A stretch of 64,000 nucleotides of DNA from Mesorhizobium sp. AR07 (GCF_024746815.1 NZ_CP080529.1:186001-250000); one strand, 5' to 3'. Counted from the stretch's first letter, positions 24,479-34,804 are shown. A program made the numbers and translations. Notes: generated from the letters alone by a model not told the origin.

Positions 24479-24778
24479 TCATCGCGACCAGATGAGCTTG
24501 TGTTCGTCCTTGTCGCCCTGGACCAGGGTCGCGTGGACCGGCGCGGTGAAGGACGGATCGTCGAGCTTGACCGAGAGGTACTCGGCGCCCGAGTCCTTGC
24601 CCGTCTTGCTCCAGCCGGCGCCGAGTTCGACGCCATTTGCTGTCACCCGGTAGTCGGGAGCGCGCTCGTTGTCCTTGGCCACGGGCTTAATGGCCGCCTT
24701 GACGTTGATGTTGAGAGTGCGGATCGTCCCGGCGAAGGAGCCGTCGTCGCCGCGGGTGAAGGTGCCGATGGAAGCCAT
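24479..24778 (-). CDS. DUF736 family protein (intact copy)
   Basis: 99 residues from ATG 24778 (MASIGTFTRGDDGSFAGTIR) with AGGAGATACG upstream. Middle DYRVTANGVELGAGWSKTGK, then YLSVKLDDPSF and a C-terminal LIWSR, as in DUF736 proteins carried by alphaproteobacterial integrative and conjugative elements and plasmids. Function unknown. Related to the headless copy at 17750. A hairpin at 24446-24468 follows it. Confidence 0.88.
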   Translation of the reverse strand: MASIGTFTRGDDGSFAGTIRTLNINVKAAIKPVAKDNERAPDYRVTANGVELGAGWSKTGKDSGAEYLSVKLDDPSFTAPVHATLVQGDKDEHKLIWSR

Positions 24779-24819
24779 TGTCGTATCTCCTGACTGTTGC
24801 CCGAAGCCGCCCAATGCGG

Positions 24820-24990
24820 CCTCGATAGCGGTCGTGAGGCGACGATCCGGCCGACTGCACCCTATGGGCCGCAGCGTCAGCGGAGGACGGCGGCATCCGA
24901 GCTTGTTGTCTCGCGAGGAATGCAGCGCAGCTGCAGGGGAAGAAGGTCGGTTGCCGCCGTTGCAGGCAAAGGACGAATCGGCGCCAGACC
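24820..24990. repeat. DUF736 leader sequence, copy A
   Basis: The region upstream of the intact DUF736 gene aligns by eye with 26555-26720, with shared blocks such as CGCGAGGAATG, GCAGGGGAAGAA-like and TGCCGTTGC stretches. Copy B has no DUF736 gene beside it; the IS110-type gene occupies that side. 24991-25330 otherwise shows no gene. Confidence 0.5.
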
Positions 24991-25330
24991 AGCCAGAAGA
25001 GAGGCCGCCTGGGGCTTCGCCGGCATTATCGGCAAAAGAAAACGGCACTGACTGTCAGTGCCCTTCAGCACGTTCGACACGACCCGCGCCAGCCTGTTCC
25101 CCACTTGAACCCGAGGTCTGAGCCCATTTTCTGATCCGCGCCTGTGCACGTATCAACCTCACATCCGGTCGCCGCATACGCGGCCGCACCATAATCCCGC
25201 CTGCGGCGGCAAGGGCTCAGGAGGACGAGACCAGTCTCGATGACGGCGTTTCAAGCCATGCCGCAATGCGGTCGTCCACCTGGTTCCGGCGGGGCTGCTT
25301 AGGCCCGGGCCGAGCTGCAATCTGATGTCG

Positions 25331-26482
25331 TCATGGACGGAAGGTCGCTCCCTCAATCACTACGCCGGCGCCGACGTATTTCCACAAAGCCACGACCAGC
25401 TTACGCGCCAACGCTGTGATCATGACCTTCTTGAAGCGGCCGCCATTCTGGGCGACGCGCTCGTTGAACCAACGACTGAGCTGCGAAGCGGGTTGGTGGC
25501 GCAGCCAGAGCCAGGCCATTTCCAGCAGCGTCGACCGCAAACGCGGGTTTCCGGATTTTCCGATCCCCTGTTCCCGGTCGATCGATCCGCTTTGCCAAGG
25601 TGTAGGCGCCAGGCCGGCATAGGCCGCAACCTGCCTTCGATTGTCGAAGTGGCGGAACAGACCCTCGCCCCAGAGCACTGCTGCAAACTCCGGCCCAACA
25701 CCGACGACCTTCGATAGCAAGGCGACCTCACGGGCTGATTGCCGTTCCTCAACCAGCATGGCATCCCGCTCGACCTCGACCGCCTTGATCTGATCCAGCA
25801 ACATCTCCATCCGGTCAAGTTCGCGAACCACCTGGCGCTTCATGTGATCGGGAAGCGCGCGTCCATCACCCGTCTGCAACATCTCGAGCCTCTCGCGGCG
25901 GTCTCGGCGTAGAGGATCGTAGCCGTTGATCCCTTGCGAGAAGAGAAGGCCCTTGATCCGGTTGCTATGCCTGATGCGCTCTTCCATCAACACCTTGCGC
26001 TCGCGCACGATGCGGCGGCGGTCCTCCTCTGCGGGCGACGGCACGCGCAGCATCGAGCAGACCCGCGGCTCGCCGCGCTTGAAGGCCAACAGCGCCCGAA
26101 TGAGCGTCTCTCCGTCGAGCCGGTCGGTCTTCACTCGGCGCCTACGCCGCGAGGTTGCGATCGAAGCCGCATCGACTACATGGCTCTCGTGGCCTTCCAC
26201 CTCCAGAACACGGTGGATCCAGAAGCCGTCCAATCCGGCCTCCTGAATGATGATGACCGGGCAAGATCGTCCCGTTCGTTCAAGAGCCTTCTGCCTCAGC
26301 CGACCGAGGCGCTCCAGAAGGCCTGCAATGTCGCCACCACCGACCATGTGGCGGGACAGCTTCTCGCCGGCTCCCGGCGAAATAGACGTCACCAACCAAG
26401 TCTTCTTGCTCAATTCGACAGAAACAAAGATCGCATCCAACTCCTTATTCGTCATCGTGCTCGCATGTTCGTTCGGATTCAT
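25331..26482 (-). mobile_element. IS110 family transposase
   Basis: 383 residues from ATG 26482 (GGAGCGGAAAG upstream). N-terminal DEDD nuclease domain: the first acidic position is Glu (FVSVELSKKTW), then IIIQEAGLDGFW, VVDAASIA and KTDRLDGETL. C-terminal transposase_20 domain: VVGVGPEFAAVLWGEG, YAGLAPTPWQSGS and GKSGNPRLRSTLLEMAW. IS110 elements lack obvious inverted repeats, so I cannot set the ends. Open reading frame intact. Confidence 0.85.
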
Positions 26483-26554
26483 CTTTCCGCTCCTACCTGT
26501 CCGGGACAACACTTCCCGCCGTATCAAAGCAGGCCGCTGTCCAGACTCATAGGA

Positions 26555-26720
26555 TCTCGATGGGGGTCGACAGACCGGAGGCGATCGACCTGCACCCGTA
26601 GGGGCCGAAACATCGTGAAGGGCGGCTGGACGAGGCTTTCTTGTTCCGCGAGGAATGGCGCGCAGCGTCCAGGGGAAGAAAGTCGCGAACTGCCGTTGCG
26701 GGCGTTAGAGCGAGACGGAG
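26555..26720. repeat. DUF736 leader sequence, copy B (gene missing)
   Basis: Similar to 24820-24990 in the same orientation. The expected DUF736 gene to its left is absent and the IS110-type gene lies there instead. 26721-27097 contains no gene I can support. Confidence 0.45.
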
Positions 26721-27097
26721 CGCAGCGAAGGCGGCCTCCGGTCAGACAAGCCACATCGAGGACGCAGGTGGGGGTGCCTTATGTGAAACCACCGGAATGA
26801 AGGCAGGCGATCAGCGATCGGTCGGTTGATTTCATTGACTTTTTCTGGGGCCAAAATCAGACATCTTCCCGTATCGTCCCGTATGGTTCCGCGACGCTTC
26901 ACCATCGAAACCTGGCTACATCTATGACCGACATTGATCAGCCCCCGCCTGCTGGGACACTTCCAGTTTGGCCTGCTGCGTTTGATCCGGGATCGTTGCA
27001 AAAAGCCGTACTTAACTCGAAGTCGGTTCTCAGCGTTGGCGCCGCAAGCGTGCCGGCGAGGCGTGGTCTGCCGTGGTGGCCCGCGTCCTGGAATCAA

Positions 27098-27994
27098 CTA
27101 CCCGAGAGTCTGACTGGCGAGTGCGTAAGTCATCGGTGCAACTGCGCCGTCGACGGCAAAATCGGAGAGGCGTTTGCCCATCGACATGGTGAGCACCGTG
27201 TCGAAAACAGGCATTCCGCTGTGCGACAGAAAGCCGGCGAACTCGCCATGGTCCATGTGAGTGTCGACCCTGAGGAAAGATCCCGAATGGTCGGCCACAT
27301 GCGGTCGGACAATCGCCACGGCGTCGGCGTCGCTTTCCGCCACGACCGGCCCCACGACATGGCCTCGCCCGAACGGCCGGCAGAGCGCGAAAGCGTTTAG
27401 CGTGTCACCCTTGAAAAGACCATAGCCAGCCGAGTGCGCGAAAAGCTTTTCGACGAGCGCCGCCCGCCTGACACCAAATCCCATCGCGTCGAGCGCGATC
27501 ACTGAGGGAATATCTCGTGCGTCCAAGGTGCGGATATCACCCCGCGTCTCAGTCGATCCGCTTATCGTCTGCGCGCGGGCAATGCCCTGGCATTGATAGA
27601 CGGTCCGTTCGGGTAGGAATTCCAGCGAAAGATAGAGCCGCCTTGCCGCCCGGGTTGCATTGAGGCGCAGATCGCGCCGGCCAACCTTGTCGAGTATCCG
27701 CTTCATCAGCCATTGCGCCGCCCCCAGCGCCTGCAGGCGCGGCGAGGTGATGACCATCCCCACGGTCGCGAAATCGGCGCCATGCTCGAACCACATTGCC
27801 GAACCCTGAACCCGTCCAATCTCATCGAGCACCACGAAGCCTTGTCCCACGTCGCGTAGGAATTGCCAGTCTTCGGCCCGATGCGGCCATCCCACGGAAA
27901 GGGAGAGCGCGTGCAACCGGTCCAGTTCGACGCCTTCAATGTCGCCGACCCGCATCGAGAAAGCATCGATTTTCAAGCTTTCGGACGGCTTCAA
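27098..27994 (-). CDS. Tandem-GNAT acetyltransferase, paralogue 1
   Basis: 298 residues if TTG 27994 is the start (AGAGG upstream); ATG 27955 is the alternative. N-terminal GNAT domain (LDRLHALSLSVGWPHRAEDW, VGMVITSPRLQALGAAQWLM) and a C-terminal second GNAT-like domain (ALCRPFGRGHVVGPVVAE, SFLRVDTHMDHGEFAGFL). The same two-domain plan is found in the gene at 37121-37960, and WPHR-x-x-DW is shared. In the first domain the acetyl-CoA loop reads SPRLQALGAAQ, weaker than the usual R/Q-x-x-G-x-G/A. Divergent from the M20 hydrolase gene. Substrate unknown. Confidence 0.8.
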   Translation of the reverse strand: MKPSESLKIDAFSMRVGDIEGVELDRLHALSLSVGWPHRAEDWQFLRDVGQGFVVLDEIGRVQGSAMWFEHGADFATVGMVITSPRLQALGAAQWLMKRILDKVGRRDLRLNATRAARRLYLSLEFLPERTVYQCQGIARAQTISGSTETRGDIRTLDARDIPSVIALDAMGFGVRRAALVEKLFAHSAGYGLFKGDTLNAFALCRPFGRGHVVGPVVAESDADAVAIVRPHVADHSGSFLRVDTHMDHGEFAGFLSHSGMPVFDTVLTMSMGKRLSDFAVDGAVAPMTYALASQTLG

Positions 27995-28228
27995 TTTCGT
28001 GCCTCTGAAAGATTGCCGCAATAGAGGGGACACCCAACGGCCGCCCCCTGCCCCAGCCAACGCTAAACAACCAGAACAATATGATCTGTTCGAATGCCGC
28101 GCGCCAACGCAAGATTCAACTGAAACATTTCCGCTTTCGGCACGCAATCGCGAAAGAACGCCGACATCCTTGACGGCACTGGCCCGGCGAACCGGAATGC
28201 CAAATCCCAAAATGCCTTGAGGGCTGGA

Positions 28229-29351
28229 ATGGACGTCTTCGACATCCTCGACCGTCTCGTCGCCTTTCCATCGGTGGCCGGCAAACCGAACGGCGATATC
28301 GCAGGTTGGATCGAGGCCTATCTCACGGAACACGGGGCGCAGATCACCGTGATGCCCGGGCCGGAAGGCGACCGTTCCAATCTTTTCGCGACGATCGGCC
28401 CCGCCGACGTCCCCGGATACATCCTGTCCGGCCACATGGACGTCGTCCCCGCCAGTGAGCCGCAATGGAGTTCAAGCCCTTTCGCGCTGCGCAAGGAAGG
28501 CGAACGACTCTACGGACGCGGCACCACGGACATGAAGGGGTTTCTCGCCGCAGTGCTCGCGGCGGTGCCTGCATTGGCGGAGCTGCGCCTTTTCAGGCCG
28601 ATCCATCTCGCCTTCTCCTATGACGAGGAGGTGGGATGCCGGGGCGTGCCGCACCTAATCGCTCGCCTTCCCGAACTTTGTGCGAAGCCGTTCGGCGTCA
28701 TCGTCGGCGAACCGAGCGGCATGCGCGCCGTGCGCGGCCACAAAGGCAAGGCGGCCGCCCGCGTGATCATCAAAGGGCGCTCCGGCCATTCCTCGCGGCC
28801 CGATCTCGGGCTCAACGCCATCCATGCCATGGCCGGCGCGCTGGGCGCCGTCGTGAGCGAAGCCGACCGGCTGACGCACGGTCCGTTCGACCCTACCTTC
28901 CAGCCACCCTACTCATCGCTGCAGGCGGGCGTAGTCGCGGGTGGACAATCAGTCAACATCATTCCCGACACCTGCACGCTGGACCTGGAGGCACGCGCCA
29001 TACCTGGCGTCGACCCGGCGAGCCTGCTCGCACCTATAAAGGCGCGGGCAGAGGCGCTTGCGGCCGATGGCTTTCGTATCGAGTGGACACCGATGAGCGC
29101 CTATCCTGCGATGTCGCTGCCGCCAGACGCGCCACTAGCGGGACCTACGCGCGTTGACCGGCGAGGTGCCGCTTGCCGCCGTCAGCTACGGCACGGAGGC
29201 CGGACTTTACCAGGCCGCTGGGTTCGATGCGATCATCTGCGGCCCCGGCGACATCGACCGCGCCCACAAGCCGGATGAGTACATTCTCACCAGCGAACTC
29301 GCCACCTGCCAGCGATTGATCGAGGCGCTGGGCGTCTACTGCGCGGCTTGA
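28229..29351 (+). pseudogene. M20 family deacetylase (ArgE-like), frameshifted near the 3' end
   Basis: From ATG 28229 (GAGGG upstream) the frame carries the M20 metal motifs: SGHMDVVP, YGRGTTDMKG, SYDEEVGCRG and VGEPSGM, plus the lid-domain GRSGHSSRP. At about 29140 the frame changes: the conserved C-terminus (ALTGEVPLAAVSYGTEAGLY and GPGDIDRAHKPDEYI, with the last metal-binding His) follows in another frame to 29351. Deleting one G from the GGG at 29140-29142 restores PLADLRALTGE. Uncorrected, the frame runs to 29278 as junk and lacks the last ligand. Acetylornithine-deacetylase-like enzymes remove N-acyl groups from amino acids. Confidence 0.8.
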
Positions 29352-29363
29352 AGGGGAACCGGA

Positions 29364-30287
29364 ATGACATTCCTGTTCAATTCCGATGCGCGGCGCGGGG
29401 AGATCTTCGCCAATGCCTTCGCGAAAGAACTGCCGGACGTCCCCTTCACGATCGATGCCGCAACGGTCGATCCCGACGCCGTGCGTTATCTGATCAGCTG
29501 GACCTTGCCGGATAACCTCGCCCGCTACTGGAACCTGGAAATCCTGTTTTCCATCGGCGCAGGCGTCGACCAGCTTAGCCTCGATGCGGTGCCTCCGAAC
29601 GTGAAGATCGTGCGCATGATCGAGGAGGGCATCGTGCGCATGATGCAGGAATATGTGACGCTTGCCGTGCTCGCGCTCCACCGCAACCTGCCGGCCTATC
29701 TGGCGCAGCAGCGCGCCGGCGAATGGGCAGATATCGCGCAGGTCCAGGCCGGGTTGCGCCGGGTCGGCGTGCTCGGCCTTGGGCAACTCGGCCAAGCTGT
29801 CCTCGACAGGCTGAAGCCCTTCGGCTTTCCGCTCGCCGGATGGAGCCGCTCGCCGCGGCAGATCGAGGGCGTGACCTGTCATCATGGCGAGCTCGGGCTG
29901 AACGAGATGCTCGCGGCAAGCCACATTTTGATCTGCCTGCTGCCGCTGACCGAGGAGACGCGCGGTTTCCTCGATGCCAACCTGTTTGCAAAACTGCCCA
30001 AGGGCGCGGCGCTCGTCCACACGGGCCGGGGGCCGCAGCTCGATCATGAAGCGCTTGTAGCTGCGCTCGACCGCTGCCAACTCTCGGCGGCGATGATCGA
30101 CGTCACCGATCCCGAACCACTGCCAGCGGGCCACCCGTTCTGGTCGCATCCGAAGGTCATTCTGACCCCGCATGTCGCCAGCATCACCCAGCCCCGCAGC
30201 GCCGCACAGGCCGTTGTCGAAAACATCAGGCGTTATCGCGCCGGTCTCGACCCGGTCGGGCTCGTCGACCGATCGCGCGGCTATTGA
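29364..30287 (+). CDS. D-2-hydroxyacid dehydrogenase, GhrA-like (glyoxylate/hydroxypyruvate reductase A)
   Basis: 307 residues. NAD(P)-binding GVLGLGQLGQAVLDRL, catalytic Arg in HTGRGPQLDHEAL, Glu in DVTDPEPLP and His in LTPHVAS, the D-isomer dehydrogenase triad. Length and sequence follow the GhrA subgroup, which reduces glyoxylate and hydroxypyruvate in the cytoplasm. GGGGAACCGG precedes the ATG, 12 bp after the hydrolase. Confidence 0.9.
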   Translation: MTFLFNSDARRGEIFANAFAKELPDVPFTIDAATVDPDAVRYLISWTLPDNLARYWNLEILFSIGAGVDQLSLDAVPPNVKIVRMIEEGIVRMMQEYVTLAVLALHRNLPAYLAQQRAGEWADIAQVQAGLRRVGVLGLGQLGQAVLDRLKPFGFPLAGWSRSPRQIEGVTCHHGELGLNEMLAASHILICLLPLTEETRGFLDANLFAKLPKGAALVHTGRGPQLDHEALVAALDRCQLSAAMIDVTDPEPLPAGHPFWSHPKVILTPHVASITQPRSAAQAVVENIRRYRAGLDPVGLVDRSRGY

Positions 30288-30295
30288 AGTCCAAC

Positions 30296-30664
30296 ATGAA
30301 AGGCCATCCCTTGTCCCTGCTCAAGACCGTCGATACCAGCCCAGCCTTCCCGCCGCGCGAATCCACGGCGCTGCCCGAACGGCTGATTGCCGGCGACCCC
30401 ACCTTCAAGACCTGGGCGCAGGACTTGGCCAAGGACGACCTCGTCCACACCGGCGTCTGGGAGGCGACGCCGGGGGAGACGCGCTCGATCAAGGGGGAGA
30501 CTTTCGAGTTCTGCCACATCCTCACCGGCGTGATCGAAATCACGCCCGACGGCGGCAAGCCGGTGACCTACCGCGCCGGCGACAGCTTCGTGATGAAACC
30601 CGGCTTCGTCGGGGTTTGGAAGACCATCGAAACGGTACGCAAGATCTACGTAACCGTAGGGTAA
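30296..30664 (+). CDS. Cupin-domain protein
   Basis: 122 residues from ATG 30296. ETRSIKGETFEFCHILTGVI and VTYRAGDSFVMKPGFVGVW form the two cupin motifs of the small EutQ-like/cupin_3 group; metal-binding His residues are reduced to one, so catalysis is uncertain. Eight bp after the dehydrogenase gene, same operon. Role in the pathway unknown. Confidence 0.8.
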   Translation: MKGHPLSLLKTVDTSPAFPPRESTALPERLIAGDPTFKTWAQDLAKDDLVHTGVWEATPGETRSIKGETFEFCHILTGVIEITPDGGKPVTYRAGDSFVMKPGFVGVWKTIETVRKIYVTVG

Positions 30665-30811
30665 CGGGAGCACGGAGGCGCCGGCCTCCGCAACAGATTT
30701 TGCCGTCTGTCATCGCCGGCACACAACAATCATCCGCGACCGATCGCCGAACGGTGCATGCTGCGCTGCTGCCCGCGCTAGGCTCCTGCAGAATATTCCA
30801 GAGTGGGTGCC

Positions 30812-32275
30812 ATGGGCCTGAGCTTCGACCCGGATACCGTCTCCCTTCCCGTCGGCCATTTCATCGGCGGCGAACTGGTCGCGGCCGAGGGAGCGATCGA
30901 GATGCGCCGACCGTCGGACGGCAAGGCATATGCCGCCTGCCCTGTGGCCGGCGTCGATATGGTCGACCGTGCAGTGGAAAACGCAAAGGCGGCTCTGAAG
31001 TCCAGCAACTGGGGCAACGTTCGGCCACGCGAACGGACGAAGGCACTCCAGGCCTGGGCCGACCTGATTGAGGCGGAGGCCGAAACGCTCGCGAGGATCG
31101 AGGCGCCGTGCTCCACCCGGCCAGTCGGCCAGCTCGTTGCCGGCGACATCGCCGTGACCGCCGAGCAGATTCGCTTCTTTGCCGAGTTCGCCGACAAGGA
31201 AGGCAGCGAGTTGGTGCCGACCGACGACGCCAGTCTCGGCATGATCATGAGCGAGCCCTATGGCGTGGTCGGCGCGATCACGCCCTGGAATTTTCCCATC
31301 TCGATGGCCGGATGGAAGCTTGGTCCGGCGCTCGCTGCCGGCAACGCCGTTGTCCTGAAACCCTCGGAAATGACACCTTTCTCAGCTGTCTACATGGCGC
31401 AACTTGCCATCAAAGCAGGCTTGCCGGCAGGGCTCATAAACGTGGTGCTGGGAGACGGTCCGACGACCGGCACGGCGCTGACCGGCCATCCCGAGATCGC
31501 CAAGGTCAGCTTCACCGGCTCGACCCGCGCCGGCTCGGCCATCATGGAGAATGTCGCCCGCACCGGCGTCAAGCCGATGACGCTGGAACTCGGTGGCAAG
31601 AGCCCGCAGATCGTCTTTGCCGATGCCGATCTGGACAAGGCGGCGACCGCGATTGCCGGCAGCGTCACCTTCAACGCCGGCCAAGCCTGTGTGGCCGGCA
31701 CGCGCCTGATCGTCGAGAAGAGTGTGGCCGACAGGCTGACGGCCGCGATCCTGGAGAAGATGAAAGCGGTGCGGCCCGGCCCGACCTGGGACGAGGCGAC
31801 GCAATATTCGCCAATCATCTCGGAGCGGCAGCGGGCGCGTGTCGACGGCATCGTGCGGGCCGCGGTCGAGGCCGGCGGCGAATGCCTGACCGGTGGCGTC
31901 GTCATGGACAGCCCAGGCTATTTCTACGAACCGACGCTGATTGCAGATGTCGACCAGGCCAATCCGGCAATCGTCGAGGAAATCTTCGGCCCGGTCCTGA
32001 CCGTCCAGACCTTCGAGACCGAGGAAGAGGCGCTGGCGCTGTCCAGCCACCCGACCTATGGGCTGGCTTCCGGCCTGTTCACCGCCGACCTGTCCCGCAC
32101 CATCCGCTTCGCGCGAAAGCTCGAAGCGGGCACCGTCTGGGTCAACCGCTACAGCCGCTCGCGCGACCATATCCTGCCGACCGGCGGCTACAAGCGCTCC
32201 GGCGTCGGCAAGGACCTCGGCCGCGAGGCCTATCTCGCCAACCGCAGGACCAAGAGCGTCCTGATCAGCCTGTGA
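30812..32275 (+). CDS. NAD(P)-dependent aldehyde dehydrogenase
   Basis: 487 residues from ATG 30812; GTG 30803 is three codons upstream. NAD-binding PWNFPISMAGWKLGPALAAG and VSFTGSTRAG, catalytic Glu in TLELGGKSP and catalytic Cys in NAGQACVAGTR. Reads like the broad aldehyde/betaine-aldehyde group; likely oxidises an aldehyde made by the oxidase or transaminase of this cluster. A 138-bp gap separates it from the cupin gene. Confidence 0.92.
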   Translation: MGLSFDPDTVSLPVGHFIGGELVAAEGAIEMRRPSDGKAYAACPVAGVDMVDRAVENAKAALKSSNWGNVRPRERTKALQAWADLIEAEAETLARIEAPCSTRPVGQLVAGDIAVTAEQIRFFAEFADKEGSELVPTDDASLGMIMSEPYGVVGAITPWNFPISMAGWKLGPALAAGNAVVLKPSEMTPFSAVYMAQLAIKAGLPAGLINVVLGDGPTTGTALTGHPEIAKVSFTGSTRAGSAIMENVARTGVKPMTLELGGKSPQIVFADADLDKAATAIAGSVTFNAGQACVAGTRLIVEKSVADRLTAAILEKMKAVRPGPTWDEATQYSPIISERQRARVDGIVRAAVEAGGECLTGGVVMDSPGYFYEPTLIADVDQANPAIVEEIFGPVLTVQTFETEEEALALSSHPTYGLASGLFTADLSRTIRFARKLEAGTVWVNRYSRSRDHILPTGGYKRSGVGKDLGREAYLANRRTKSVLISL

Positions 32276-32279
32276 AGAG

Positions 32280-33329
32280 ATGCCGATGAAGTCCTATTCG
32301 ATCGCCCTGATCCCCGGTGACGGCATTGGCCGCGATGTGACCGCCGCCGCCTGGACGGTGCTGGAAACGGCTGCCAGCCACTCCGGCTTTGCACTGGCGG
32401 GAACCGAGTTCCGCTGGTCCTGCCGCTTCTTCGAGGAGACTGGCCGCATGATGCCCGAGAACGGCATCGAGACCTTGCGCGGCTTTGACGCCATCCTTCT
32501 CGGCGCGGTCGGCTGGCCGGCGGAGGTGCCGGATTCCGTTTCGCTGCACGGCTTGCTGCTGCCGATCCGCAAGGCATTCGTGCAATATGCCAACATCCGG
32601 CCGCACCGCCTGCTGCCGGGCGTCACGGGACCGCTGCGAGCGGAAAACTTCGACATATTGTGCATCCGGGAGAACACCGAAGGCGAGTATTCGGGCGCCG
32701 GCGGGCGCGTGCATCAAGGCACGCTGGACGAGGTCGCCGTGGAGACCTCGATCTTCACCCGCGCCGGTGTCGAGCGCATCCTGCGCTTTGGCTTCGAACA
32801 GGCGCGGTCGCGTCGGGGCAAGCTGGCCTCCGTCACCAAGTCCAATGCACAGAAATATTCGATGGTGTTCTGGGACGAGATCGCGCGAAAGCTGGCTGCG
32901 GATTATCCGGACGTTGAAGTGACCAGCTATCATGTCGATGCGCTCGCCGCGCGCATGATCATGGCGCCGGAGAGCCTCGACGTTGTTGTCGCCTCCAACC
33001 TGTTTGGCGACATCCTGACCGACATCGGCGCGGCGATCCAGGGCGGGCTCGGCTACGCCGCCTCGGCCAACATCAATCCCGACCGCTCGGCGCCGTCCAT
33101 GTTCGAACCGGTGCACGGCTCGGCGCCCGACATCGCCCATCTGGGCATCGCCAATCCGATCGCCGCCATCTGGTCCGGCGCCATGATGCTCGATCATCTC
33201 GGCGAAAAGGCTGCGTCCGACCGCGTGATGAAGGCGGTCGAAGCCGCAACCACCAGAGGCATAGGCACCATCCCCGGCAAGGACCGCACGGACGCCATCA
33301 CCGCCACGGTGGTCGCAGCGCTCACCTGA
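32280..33329 (+). CDS. Tartrate/D-malate dehydrogenase (TtuC/DmlA-like, isocitrate-isopropylmalate family)
   Basis: 349 residues. IALIPGDGIGRDV N-terminus, ENTEGEYSGAGGRVHQG (TtuC-type substrate motif), SVTKSNAQKYSMVFWDE and VVASNLFGDILTDIGAAIQG. Oxidises a 2-hydroxy dicarboxylate such as D-malate or tartrate, often with decarboxylation. Four bp after the aldehyde dehydrogenase, same operon. Track start has ATG at 32280 and a second ATG at 32286. Confidence 0.88.
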   Translation: MPMKSYSIALIPGDGIGRDVTAAAWTVLETAASHSGFALAGTEFRWSCRFFEETGRMMPENGIETLRGFDAILLGAVGWPAEVPDSVSLHGLLLPIRKAFVQYANIRPHRLLPGVTGPLRAENFDILCIRENTEGEYSGAGGRVHQGTLDEVAVETSIFTRAGVERILRFGFEQARSRRGKLASVTKSNAQKYSMVFWDEIARKLAADYPDVEVTSYHVDALAARMIMAPESLDVVVASNLFGDILTDIGAAIQGGLGYAASANINPDRSAPSMFEPVHGSAPDIAHLGIANPIAAIWSGAMMLDHLGEKAASDRVMKAVEAATTRGIGTIPGKDRTDAITATVVAALT

Positions 33330-33346
33330 TTGCAAGGTCGTTTTCG

Positions 33347-34804
33347 ATGAAAAACCTGAAAGACAAAAACCTCTTCCGCGAAGCCGGCCTGATCGACGGC
33401 GAATGGGTCACTGCCGGCTCCGGCAGGACGGTCGACGTCATCGATCCGGCAACCCAGGCAACGATCGGCACGGTCCCCGATATGGCCGGTCCGGACACCC
33501 GCGCAGCCATAGAGGCCGCCGCTTCCGCTTATGCGGATTGGAAGAAGAAGACCAACGCCGAGCGCGCCGCCCTCCTGGAGGCCTGGCATGGCCTGATGCT
33601 GGCGCATCTGGACGATCTCGCGCTGATCCTGACGACCGAACAGGGCAAGCCGCTGGACGAGGCCAAAGGCGAGGTCCGTTACGGCGCTTCCTTCGTCAAA
33701 TGGTTCGCGGAGGAGGCGCGCCGCATCAATGGCCACACCATCCCGTCGCCCACGTCCGACCGCCGCATCATCGTGCTGAAGGAACCGGTCGGGGTGTGCG
33801 GCATCATCACGCCATGGAACTTCCCCAACGCGATGATCACCCGCAAGGTCGCGCCGGCGCTGGCCGCCGGCTGCACCGTGGTGATCAAGCCGTCCGAATT
33901 CACGCCCTATTCGGCGCTGGCGCTCGGCGCGCTTGCCGAACGGGCGGGCATCCCCACCGGCGTCATCAACATCGTCACTGGCATGCCCACAGAGATCGGC
34001 AACGAGATCATGGCGAACGAGACCGTCCGCAAGATCTCCTTCACCGGCTCGACGCGCGTCGGCTCGCTGCTGATGCGCGGCGCGGCCGACAGCGTGAAGC
34101 GGCTCAGCCTCGAACTCGGCGGCAACGCCCCCTTCATCGTCTTCGACGACGCCGACCTCGACCTCGCCATCGAGGGTGCGCTGGTCTCCAAGTTCCGCAA
34201 TGGCGGCCAGACCTGCGTCTGCGCCAACCGCATCCTCGTCCAGTCCGGCGTCTATGAAGCCTTCGCAGCAAAGCTCAGCGCACGCGTCAACGCCATGACG
34301 GTGGGGCCGGGCACGCAGCCCGGCGTCGCCATCGGGCCGATGATCAACATGGCGGCGGTCGAGAAGATCAACCGCCACGTCAAGGACGCGCTCGCCAAAG
34401 GTGCTGCGATCATCACCGAGAAGCCGGCGTTGCCCGACGGCCCTCAGTATGTCGCGCCGCTGGTGCTGACCGGCGCCACAAAAGAGATGCAGCTTGCCGG
34501 TGAGGAAACGTTCGGCCCGGTCGCGCCGCTTTTTCGGTTCGAGACGGAAGAGGAAGCGATCGCGCTGGCCAATGGAACGCCCTACGGGCTTGCTTCCTAC
34601 TTCTACACCGAAAATTTGAAACGCGCCTGGCGCGTCGGCGAGGCGCTGGAGTTCGGCATGGTCGGGCTCAACACCGGTTCGGTCTCGATCGAGGTCGCCC
34701 CCTTCGGCGGCGTCAAGCTGTCCGGCCTCGGGCGAGAGGGGGCGCAAGCCGGCATCGAGGAATATCTCGAGATGAAAAGCTTTCACATCGGCGGGCTCAG
34801 TTGA
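33347..34804 (+). CDS. gabD: Succinate-semialdehyde dehydrogenase (GabD-like)
   Basis: 485 residues, GabD length. GVCGIITPWNFPNAMITRKV, SFTGSTRVG, catalytic Glu in SLELGGNAP, catalytic Cys in NGGQTCVCANR (the CVC signature of GabD), and KLSGLGREGAQAGIEEYLEM. Converts succinate semialdehyde to succinate, the end of GABA breakdown. Seventeen bp after the tartrate-type dehydrogenase. With the class III aminotransferase and PuuB-like oxidase it suggests a putrescine/GABA-type route. Confidence 0.92.
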   Translation: MKNLKDKNLFREAGLIDGEWVTAGSGRTVDVIDPATQATIGTVPDMAGPDTRAAIEAAASAYADWKKKTNAERAALLEAWHGLMLAHLDDLALILTTEQGKPLDEAKGEVRYGASFVKWFAEEARRINGHTIPSPTSDRRIIVLKEPVGVCGIITPWNFPNAMITRKVAPALAAGCTVVIKPSEFTPYSALALGALAERAGIPTGVINIVTGMPTEIGNEIMANETVRKISFTGSTRVGSLLMRGAADSVKRLSLELGGNAPFIVFDDADLDLAIEGALVSKFRNGGQTCVCANRILVQSGVYEAFAAKLSARVNAMTVGPGTQPGVAIGPMINMAAVEKINRHVKDALAKGAAIITEKPALPDGPQYVAPLVLTGATKEMQLAGEETFGPVAPLFRFETEEEAIALANGTPYGLASYFYTENLKRAWRVGEALEFGMVGLNTGSVSIEVAPFGGVKLSGLGREGAQAGIEEYLEMKSFHIGGLS

